Source: Takakia lepidozioides
Lineage: Eukaryota > Streptophyta > Takakiopsida > Takakiales > Takakiaceae
Assembly: GCA_030704615.1 (NCBI GenBank)
Contig: CM060734.1
Coordinates: forward strand, 6,820,001-6,884,000
Reading direction: 5' to 3'
Length of the DNA: 64,000 nucleotides
The notes under the pieces were generated by a model. The model saw nothing but the letters and a program-made list of their open reading frames with translations, was not told the origin of the DNA and did not search any database. The position numbers were made by a program, and so were the translations under genes. Of the stretch, positions 55,801 through 64,000 are shown one piece after another (within the stretch, counting starts at the first letter, position 1; each line of letters begins with the position of its first letter).

Positions 55801-56994
55801 TTTGAAAGCCTCGGGCATGAGAGTCGTGAAGACATGGAATTGTGTGAACAGCATGTACCTTACGAAGGGGGATCGTCCGGGAGAGATGGTGAGTTTCCCT
55901 TCTTCTTCCTCTTCTTTTTTGTTCTGGGATTGTGTTGTATAGGTCGCTCCAACTCATATGTAGGGGCCCGATTTTATTTTGGTTCTTAGTTCCTTGTGGA
56001 TGTCATGTTCGCAGACTCGTCTGTTTGAAGCTGTTTGTCTCGTCCGGGTGCATCCACCAACGACTCCGGCCGGCATTACGGAGTTTGCCATCACTCACGG
56101 GGGCAAGTTCATAGATGACAGGACAAATCCTCCCACGGATGACATGCATCACAACTACGTCGACAGCAACGTGTGCTTGCGAAGGGGGAATGGGGTTCCT
56201 TGGAGAGGGGCGAGGGAGAGGAGCCCGGCTTTCATTCAAACGATTGTGGAGTGCTGCACCTACACAGACGCCAGAGTTCTGGATTTGTCGATGGGCACAG
56301 GTTCGTCTCTTCAACATTCACATTTCATGAGGTTTGATTGAGCTTGCACTTTCAGCACTTTCCACCGTTCCGAATGTGTCTTCAATGTCTGCTTACTTCA
56401 TTCTATTCCACTGCAGGTGCTTCGTACCACGCTTGCAAGGCCAGTGCGCGACATGTCTTTGGGATTGAAGGGGATGCTGAGATTTACAAGAACCTCCTGA
56501 TGGGTTTGGGTGGACACACTTCTCAGGTCCTTCCGAAGCCCCGTCCCGCTGATACTGGTACAGAGGAGACTTCTGACAAGGAGCTGGACTCCGACTTTGC
56601 CTGTGAGTAAGTTGAACCTGTGCATGCTTGCATTGTTGTTTCAATATCGAGAATCGCTGTTCTTGAGGCAAAGTGCACATGGGAGACATCCTCTTCGTTG
56701 GACTTGTGCATTGCATCATTGTGTTAAAAATGGGATTTTGTGGACATGTGTAGGAGTCCGCGTGCTTCCACTTGCCCTCCTGGGCTATCACACCTATTTG
56801 GACTTGTTTTCAGTCCTCCTCGGTCTTGTGTGCTACCTGTCTATGCGGAGGCACTCGCAGCAAGCATGTCCGTTCATGGCACTCAGAGTCCACCTTGCGA
56901 TGGCCTTCGTAGAACACGTGGTGTTGGGGCCAGAATCTTTGTAGATGACATAGCACAGGAGGTGGACATTGATTGTGATGACTGCGACACTTGA
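52883..56994 (+). CDS. Putative ParB-like/beta-class DNA methyltransferase, nine exons
   Basis: Exons with GT-AG borders: 52883-53472, 53570-53759, 53872-54312, 54432-54655, 54797-55447, 55550-55888, 56015-56300, 56417-56606, 56754-56994; about 1050 residues. Residues 60-165 look ParB-like, with VWDGNHRLLAW at 146-156 matching the D-G-x-x-R box of ParB/Srx-fold proteins. The C-terminal third follows the order of beta-class N6-adenine/N4-cytosine methyltransferases: LIILDILDGLAVPDIPPSG (a degenerate DPPY region), FDERYWRWVF, VLVLIQSIDV, then, late, ARVLDLSMGTGASYHA (motif I, like LDPFxGSGT) and VFGIEGD. ParB-like plus methyltransferase is a phage/bacterial combination. The middle has a basic Gly/Lys/Arg-rich stretch (residues about 610-680). 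One base seems missing in an A6 run at 55263-55268, shifting the frame in exon 5. An upstream exon is possible, as the ATG follows an AG acceptor-like site. Domain calls are by eye; catalytic ability is doubtful given the altered DPPY. Confidence 0.6.
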
Positions 56995-56999
56995 TATGA

Positions 57000-57249
57000 A
57001 GTATTCTTTTGGTTTAATTCTGGGACAAATTTGAAATGGGATGGTTGTGTGTCCTTATTGTCCTCTTTGCAATGTGTGCATGGAATTCACATTCATGGTT
57101 CCAAACTATTGTTGGAGATGGGGGTTGCATGGACTGCCCGGATTGTTCCTTCAATATATTTGTTGTTTTGTGGACCTCACAGACTTGAGTACATTGCAAA
57201 AACAAACAAACCACTTTGTTCTCAATTCTCAATTCTCCCCACATCAACC
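57000..57249. other. 3' region of the ParB-like gene
   Basis: AT-rich, no ORF of note. Probably 3' UTR and spacer before the transposon end at 57250. Confidence 0.5.
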
Positions 57250-57398
57250 CGCGGAAATAGGTGACACCACTCGGAAATAGGTGACATCCGCGGAAATAGG
57301 CACTGTTTGCATGCTGACGTGGCGTGAGCCTGTGCTGGGCTCACGCTTTCCTGGGCTCACAGGCTCACGCCTCCAGGCTCACGGAATAGCACCCCCCA
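57250..57398. mobile_element. Terminal region of a GGGGGGTGCTA-type transposon, copy 2
   Basis: Three CGGAAATAGG(T/C) repeats, then GGCTCACG-type repeats, ending in CTCACGGAATAGCACCCCCC at 57398. Its reverse complement matches the start and inner block of 17262-17410. The element body therefore lies to the left, on the side of the ParB-like gene and hairpin array. No matching opposite end was found between the gap and 52.9 kb. Confidence 0.6.
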
Positions 57399-57815
57399 TA
57401 ATTCTCAATCAGAATGGAAATGCGGTACCGCATTTCCGTTATGGAGAGTATGAATGTCTTTTAAGGACGGAAATGTGCTGCAGCATTTCTATCCCTCAGC
57501 TCCATGCATCAGATACAAAATGGAAATGCGGCGCCGCATTTCCGTTCTGGAATGTCGGAAAAGTGCGACTCGGACGGAAATGCGGTGCCGCATTTCTGTT
57601 CCCGTTGTTCATAATTCTCAATCAGAACGGAAATGCGGTACCGCATTTCCGTTCCATCTTCACATACCGTGCTTGCTGGATGGAAATGCGTTACCGCATT
57701 TCCGTTCTAGAGAGTATAAAAGTTTCCTCCGGACGGAAACTCGGTGCCGCATTTCCGTCGCTCTGGTGCATGACCAAGAAGCAAAACGGAAATGCGGCGC
57801 CGTATTTCCGTCCAC
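57399..57815. repeat. Array of eight near-perfect palindromes
   Basis: Eight copies of a palindrome with arms (C)GGAAATGCGG and centre GTACC- or CGCCG-type, at about 57416-57437, 57461-57486 (degenerate), 57522-57543, 57576-57596, 57628-57651, 57682-57703, 57733-57759 and 57786-57810. Spacers differ in sequence and length; one 16-base spacer (ATAATTCTCAATCAGA) occurs twice. The arms are conserved but the spacers are not, which suggests a protein-binding site array or hairpins. Confidence 0.9.
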
Positions 57816-58019
57816 CAGCAATCGAAAGAATCACTCGAGACGGGAAATCTGGAACCTGAATGGGTTGCATTGTTCCGAAACAACATTGCGGCCAGTCTTG
57901 ATGAGCACAACTTGGTTGTCTGACCGTTTTAACCAACAGTCCCGGCACTTGTCAATGCGAACGTTCCTGTCTGCACCGAGAATACTGCTGGATCCACCCT
58001 CAGGAGAAACTGTCTGGAA

Positions 58020-61000
58020 ATGTTATTTCGTCGCCGGATCGGCCATCATTGTCATACTTACTGGCTATGGAATCAAACCTCCCACCTTCATGCATGTAGC
58101 TTGAAACAATACTTTCCACTTCAATGTGCGACTTCCAATCGTCGATGGACTCCGCAGATCCACTTAGATGGTGCCTGTGAGCCTTGGTCTGTCGCTATAC
58201 TGAACCTCGCACTTGCCAACTCCGTGCGGTGTTCGATGGCTCCGAATTCCTACGCTATAGTTTGCTGTCCTCCGCAACTTGGGAGAGCCTGGATCCCAAA
58301 CGAGGGAGGACTTTGCAGAGTGACTGAAACTTACCTTTGTTCCAAATTCAAGCTCAAACCGGGCACAGTTTATTTGGAAGAAGAAAGGAAGGATGTTCCT
58401 GGACAGGTTGACGAGACCATTGTCGTGCTAGGTAACGACGGAGGTTGCGGAATCGAATGGCACGTTCCCCCGTCAGACACCATCCTGTACCGAGCTGTGG
58501 GAATGCCCATTCCCTTTCCGAATCAGTCGCTGCCCACACCATCCACAAAGGAGTCCGGAAACCGAGAGGCGGCCACTGCCAACAGAGAGGTATGCAACGA
58601 TAATCATTCCCGACCTGGACCGTCAAGACCCTCCATAGCTTCTCGTGTGGACGTATTCGACATTTCCGACGAGGAAGATGATTGCATTGAGGTACCCATG
58701 TCCTCCACACGGTCGTTCAAATCTGGCATGGACGTCTCTGTCGGTGCTACGAATGTGCCCTCGAGCATAACTCCAACCCGGTCCATTGTGCAGCTCCTAC
58801 GACAACATCACCTCGATGGTTCTCGCTCCGAGCTGGCTGCTCTCGACTATGCCAAATTTCCAGTCAGAAAGGTAACTTTTCTGCCTCCCGAAGTCGATGG
58901 CAATGTCATCTTCGAGTTTCCACCTGTTTCTTCGTCAAAGAAAGCCTCCGGGATGTTAACAGACATGGATCGAAAGCATGACGGACACCCCTGGTGTGTG
59001 ACGAAGACCAGTAGCACGAAAATTGCTGATGGTGTTCGTGTACGATATGTCCTCTGTGCGGGGAAGCTGAGGTGCCTCAATCCCACCTGCTTCCACTTTC
59101 TCTCCAAAGGAGGCGGAGAAACGAGACGGATTGGACTGGCACAACGCATCATCCATTCATTGTCTCCAGCCAAGCTCCTGCGGGTTCTTTCAAGTGTGCA
59201 CATTGCAAAGAACCACCGACGTGCATGTCCATGTGCAGAGCCAAGCAATATTACGTAATCCATTTGCTCCCGGACTTGACTAGAGCTTGCATACATGTTG
59301 GGGTCCACTGCCACCCCTTGGCGAGAGGCAACATGCGTGAGGCTGTGCAGGAAGCACACGACATCATAAAAGAGGAGGTGAAATTGAGCCCCGGAGCCAG
59401 ACCAAAGCAGATTCAGCTGAAGGCAGCCCACAAGATTGCTCTTGGCAAAATCATGTCTGAAGATGGTTCCGACCGAGAGCCCTTGACCGAAGACGAGATG
59501 CGTGACCTCTTGGAGTCCGTCTCGCACGTTTGTAGTCCGAATGTGCGGAATCACATCGTATCTTGCAAGCATGAGTTCGGCAGGGGGTCGGACATGTACT
59601 CAATCCTGGAGGTGAAACGAATGACTGGATATGACTACATCCAAGGTAGCAGGTTTCCAGGGCAAGGCAGCGAATCCGATCGTTGTTACATTTTCAAAAT
59701 GTCGACGTGTGGGCCTGGGAGTGGAGTCGACTTGGTCACTCGCATGACAACTGGAAACTTGTCGAATGCTTGGGTGATGTTTGATCACATCAAGCGAATT
59801 ACAAACCATCAGTGGGTGACTATGGGTGCGCATGTTTATGACTATCACTCCAAGAGGCTCATGACGATTGCAATCTGCGAGATGAAAGGGGAGGACACAC
59901 AGTCCGAAATGCATCTGTGGGAGGGCATAAACGAGCAGATGGCAAGGGCGGGATTGCCAGAGCCCAATTTCAGGGGATTCATGGCAGACAACGCTCAGGC
60001 CAACTGGGCAGCGGTGCGGCGTGTGTACGGTGAGGACCCCAATGTTCCAATGGAGGGGAAAGAGAGATCCTGTGGATTCCATTGGATGCAGAGTCTATCC
60101 CACTACACTACCAAATTTGTTGCTAGCTCATTCCAGGCTGAACACCGTGTCCTTTGTACGGCGTGGAAGGATGCACCCACATTTGATGACGCGGAGGTTA
60201 AGTTTGCTATCATCGAGGCTTGGTGGAACACGTCAGGTGCAGTGGAGACAACCAATCTGGGAGCATTGCACAGCTGGTTGGGGTGGTGGCATTTTCGGTA
60301 TCGACAGTTCGGACAGTACATGCGGGAGGTAGGCTGCTGTCAATTTCGTTCATTTGTCTTTCTGTTACGGACATTTCGATTGGTCCCTCACCATTGTTTA
60401 TGTCCTTCTAGGAGCGGTGCTTGGATTCCGACACGGACATGCCGAACACGAATATGGCAGAATCGGTCCACTCCTCCTGGCGAGCGTCTTCTGCCGCACA
60501 TCTGGTGGACGTAGTGACGGCCACAACGGAGGACATCGACAGAGCAATCATGCAGCAAGCCACGTACTACAAGTTCCTGAGCGACAAACAATGGGGCTTT
60601 GGGCCGGACAGGGAGGAATTGTTGGTACGAACAGCTTCGAGGTCCAAGAATCCAGTGAAATGGGCGACAGCATTGCGAGAGAAGATCAAAGGGACGCCTC
60701 TGCACCGAAGAGGTGAACACCTAGAGGGGGACGTCCGGACTCGCCCTATCAGGCGGAGGATTGAAGAGGAACCCGGGTGCGAAGAGGATTCCTGGAGATC
60801 CGACAGGAACATTCGGACAGCACCTCGAGGTCCCGTCATGTTGCCGCACAATGTGTCTTCCAGCAGTGGAAGCCCAAGAAATTCCAGATCGCCGTCGCCT
60901 TCAACCGGGGATTTCGTGCAAAAAATTCCCACCGTTCCCTTGCCCCAGATTCCGCCCGCTGTTATGCAGTATGGCCAAGCCATTGTGGAGACGACTGTGT

Positions 61001-61083
61001 CTGCATCACAGTGGAGAATTGCTCGCACAAAGCCGTCGTTTCGACAGTGTGTGTCATGCAAGGGAAGTTCAATCCATCACTGA
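58020..61083 (+). pseudogene. MULE-like DDE transposase, one frameshift, two or more exons
   Basis: Frame A (58020 to about 59115) gives a low-complexity N-terminal part and the start of a Cys-rich DNA-binding region (LRCLNPTCFHFL). Frame B (about 59116-60328) continues it: CAHCKEPP, then ACIHVGVHCHP, completing a zinc-binding fold of WRKY/GCM/FLYWCH type. The transposase core follows: QWVTMGAHVYDYHSKRLMTI (first D), RGFMADNAQANWAAVRRVYG (second D), and CGFHWMQSLSHYTTK. After a GT-AG intron (60329-60411) comes PNTNMAESVHSSW (probable third acid) and a Ser/Pro/Arg-rich tail to 61083. A one-base loss in GGAGGCGGAG near 59110-59120 separates the frames; sequencing error is possible. The N-terminus is uncertain. 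Proteins of this type are widespread in early land plants and charophytes as MULE-like transposases. Confidence 0.7.
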
Positions 61084-62389
61084 TTACAATGTGTGTGCCT
61101 ACATGGCAAGTCATAGGGGTTTTAATTTTTTTCCCCGACAAATAAACTTAATAAATACCCAGGCTACTACCCTTTTTTTTTCTTTTTTAAAAAAAAAAAA
61201 ACAGTGGAGAGTGGAGGGATAGTACGGGGGATGCCCGCCTATGGAATAGCAAAAAGGCCATGAATCAGGCCATCGGTACAGGACTGGGTTAAAAATTCCA
61301 GTTTTGGCATGGGCCTGGGGTAACTGTTTTGGCCTGGACCCCGGGACAGGACCAGTACCCCTGTCCAGTCCCGCCAAACCCCCTCAAATGGGATCGTCTG
61401 GGAACAAAAAAGAAGCATTTTCGGGCAGCTGCCCAGAAATGAACGGTCGAGATTTTATGTCCAAAGCGGACACGTGGTTGGACGTGATTTCATCTATTTC
61501 CTTCCTCGAGATGTTTCCATGGAAGCGTGTAGCTTTGCGAACTGCCAGTTTTCGGAGCACCGGAGACAAATTGAATGCAAGAATGTATCATAGCACCTTG
61601 ATTACTTCACTCTGTGGGTTCGAATGTCTTGCGTTTTGGTATGTTGTGTGCAGCCAAATGAAAGCACTCACAGGTGAGAAGTCAAATACCTTGATCACTT
61701 CACTCATCTCTGTCTCACATCCATCTCATTGTCTAGTTGGTGTACCGCAGGAAGCTCAAAGAAATTCACCCAGGAGCATATCCTCATATCAATCTGTTGT
61801 TTTGTGTCAAGTTGAATTAAGCTATTTGGACTCCATTAATGTTGGAACTGAAATGGTTTTCTACAAGCAATGCCAGTCACCATTGTATCTTTCCATTGTG
61901 TTAAGTTTCTTCATAAGAGGTCTTTTCCTCTGGAGGAAGTATATCATATTTTGGAGCTCTCAACGCTGATGTGCATTCCCTTGGATATCTTTGTAGATGC
62001 ATGTAGCATGCTTCCAACGTCATGCTGGTTCTCTTCTTAAACAGCACTTTGGCTTCTCTCCTTATGGAGGTAGTTATGAAGCGTGACTGTTTGACAATTT
62101 TGCACCGACTCATTGCTAGTTTTGCTCCTGCCTTACGTCTGCCACAGTACAGAACAGTTTGATGTGGAAGGGAACATATTAGGTGGGCCACATAGTTGTT
62201 TTCATATAACCTTGTCTACCTTTGTAGAATTCAACTTTATCAAGACCAACATGACTTATATTCCATGAGTCCCTAGTAATCATCCTAGCAATCTCACATA
62301 TGCCCACCTACGAGTCATTGTTGTTGAGAGACTAATGACAGCAATGCCTTACTTGTGAAGCTGTTTGTGGTTGGATTCTGGGTGGTCAG
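61084..62389. other. Non-coding or intronic; poly(T)-poly(A) at 61171-61201
   Basis: A T-run directly followed by an A-run (61171-61201) is a likely hairpin or assembly weak spot. Beyond it I see no domain; part may be introns of the downstream E3 ligase gene. Confidence 0.4.
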
Positions 62390-62880
62390 GAAAAGGTATC
62401 ATAGACCTCTCAAAAATGGACTTCCTCTGCCCAATCTGTCGCCGCCTAGCAAATGTGTTACTACCCCATGTGGATGCCTCAATTCTGAAGACGAGAGATA
62501 CACAAGTGGAGGGAAAGGAGGTGGACGAATCAGGGAAAAATTGGCAAAGTTTCTGGCAACTTCATCAGATTCTAGTAGAAGCAATTGTGCGTTTTGCTCG
62601 TCAGGTATTACTACCCCTTGTGCTTTCTGTGCTTAATCCTGTAAGGTGGTGTCCAATCAGCAAGTCCTTAGAGTCTGTGATTTGCGCCATGATAAAGAGT
62701 TGGATCTTTCAAGACCTTCGATGCTACCAGTAGGTCATTTTTATGTGTTGACCTAAACAAATCGGTCTACCTCCTTTTGCCTTTATTTTTTCATTACTTT
62801 TTCTGTCCATGGAGCAGAGTTTGAGGGTGAGAAGCAACTTTCCTCAAGAACCGGAAATGGAGGACCTGTCAAGCTGCTGG
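62390..62880 (+). CDS. Exons of a PRT6/UBR-like E3 ubiquitin ligase (partial)
   Basis: Exon 62390-62604 (AG acceptor, GT donor, 71 full codons) encodes KGIIDLSKMDFLCPICRRLA followed by NVLLP, which resembles the RING-adjacent block of plant PRT6 and animal UBR1/2 (FLCPxCRRLANSVLP). The next exon, 62818-62880, keeps phase 0 and ends at a GTGAGT donor. PRT6 recognises N-terminal Arg and similar residues and marks proteins for the proteasome. RING cysteines and the UBR box would be in exons I could not place upstream. The gene probably continues beyond the window. The assignment rests on one short block. Confidence 0.55.
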
Positions 62881-64000
62881 GTGAGTGCAAGGCACCCTTG
62901 GAAGAAAGAGGACAAGGCTTTCAAAGCTTTTGTTTTTTTCTAACTTCAAATTCGTGAGATGTTTTGATATCTGCTATGCAATGCAGGCATTGGTTGCATG
63001 TATAGGGGGTTTTGCAGATTGCTGGAAGGTCTGATTTTGTTTGATGATTAAGCAGTCCTAATTTTAATCCATTTTTTTCTTCTTTTTTTGAGTGGTACAG
63101 GTTGTCGCTCACGTGTTTGGCTTGCCCTCCTTTCTCTTGAGCTATGAGAGAAGTGAATAATAAGAAAATTGTGTCTGAACTCTTCAGAATTTAGCCAAAG
63201 AAAGGATTTTGACGACAGCCTTCGAAAGCAAGAAAAGTGCAAAATTGCAAAATAACTCCCCAAACAAACTGGTGTGCCCGTCCGGGTGCTTTGGGAGGTG
63301 CTTGCAGCAAATATAATCCACACCGAAGTGGAGACAAGGGAAGATTTAACGGAAGTTGCATCATCTTCCACTGCACCAATTCAGCTTGGTGATGAGCACG
63401 TGGGGAGGAGACACAACCCACTGGATAGCCCTACGGGAGCTGGGCAAATTGGCGATGCTTGTCGATACAATGTGTTGTGGAGGTGGGTGGTTTGTGTTTG
63501 CTGCTTTGAGAGGAGACTGTCCTGTACAATGTTCTGGTCCGGTGCTTAAAGCTTACTGCAATTCACTTCCTGTCTTATCATGTCACACTTGCCTTGCCCT
63601 ATCTGTTTTATGTTTGGCCTTAGCACTTATCCAAGGAGATATGTTGAGCATGACATTTTGTATGAAATTTGAGAAACTGGCCTCTTGGACCAAAAGAATG
63701 TTTCAATTGAGGTTTCTACAATAGACTTCCAACACTGCAAAACTAGCCTCTCTCTGTGGGATCTCTAAGATCGCAAGTCTTGATGCTCCATTGCAGCACA
63801 AGGAAGGCAGTCGATGACCTCATTGCTACAACATGAGCTGGAAGTGTTGAGGGACCACATCTGCAATATTCAGCAAGAGATCATGGAACCCTGTGCAGGA
63901 TAGGTTTATGCTCGACACTAGTAGTGACCATAGGTCACATAGTGACCTATGTGAGGATGTTGAGGAGAACTGTGAACAGGACAAGACTTCACAAAGGGGA
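62881..64000 (+). other. Probable introns and unplaced exons of the same gene
   Basis: Candidate exon at about 63796-63897 (after a TTGCAG acceptor; coiled-coil-like residues HELEVLRDHICNIQQEI). Otherwise AT-rich with no clear coding signal. The window ends inside this region. Confidence 0.3.

Noticed and set aside
17262-57398. One giant 40-kb transposon bounded by the two GGGGGG/CCCCCC ends
   Set aside because: Flanks (CCTTTC and ATAATT) share no target duplication, and the interior contains a host gene with normal introns plus other complete elements. Two independent copies are more likely.
58604-58786. Minus-strand ORFs inside the transposase gene
   Set aside because: Shadows of the plus-strand coding frame.

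Overview
This is a 64-kb stretch of a repeat-rich nuclear genome from a streptophyte, most likely a charophyte green alga of the Chara type. That assignment is inference. It rests on intron-rich host genes of land-plant type (a two-domain phosphoethanolamine N-methyltransferase, a MOS11/SARNP-like SAP protein, exons of a PRT6/UBR-like ubiquitin ligase), on Ty3/gypsy elements of plant type, and on a gypsy element that carries its own cytosine-5 DNA methyltransferase, a combination known from charophytes. A run of exactly 500 N (49892-50391) is a scaffold gap.

Layout. 1-1.4 kb: 3' end of a retroelement (last ORF, polypurine tract, start of an LTR with CACAGCC repeats). 4-5.1 kb: LINE ORF1. 5.1 and 8.5 kb: two copies of a SINE-like repeat. 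9.4-10.0 kb: SAP-domain gene. 13.05-13.9 kb: non-autonomous element with TTAA flanks and piggyBac-like ends. 16.3-17.26 kb: LINE endonuclease fragment cut by the end of a GGGGGGTGCTA-type element. 18.1-31.7 kb: an internally deleted LINE split by an 11.9-kb Ty3/gypsy element (18563-30476, minus strand, CAAT duplication). That element encodes gag, protease, a DNMT3-like methyltransferase, RT-RNase H, and an integrase ending in a PHD finger. 33.6-38.0 kb: the 11-exon PEAMT gene, the best preserved host gene. 39.3-42.1 kb: LINE and copia debris, including a copia RNase H split by an inversion. 43.9-49.9 kb: a Tat/Athila-like Ty3 element whose integrase runs in frame into a repeat and a long extra ORF, cut off by the gap.

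50.4-61.1 kb is the most unusual region. About 20 copies of a 115-bp tandem repeat, each able to form a 16-bp stem with a GCAA loop, lead into a nine-exon gene (52883-56994). Its protein has a ParB-like N-terminal motif and a C-terminal region resembling beta-class DNA amino-methyltransferases. Next come a transposon end, an array of eight near-perfect palindromes, and a MULE-like transposase gene (58.0-61.1 kb). Each of these two genes has one apparent single-base frameshift. They may belong to one large DNA transposon, but no matching ends were found and the link is inference. The last 1.6 kb holds exons of a probable N-end-rule E3 ligase running toward the window edge.

Two independent DNA-methylation genes therefore sit in mobile-element context within 35 kb: a C5 methyltransferase inside a retrotransposon with a PHD reader, and a putative ParB/beta-class methyltransferase beside a MULE-like transposase.
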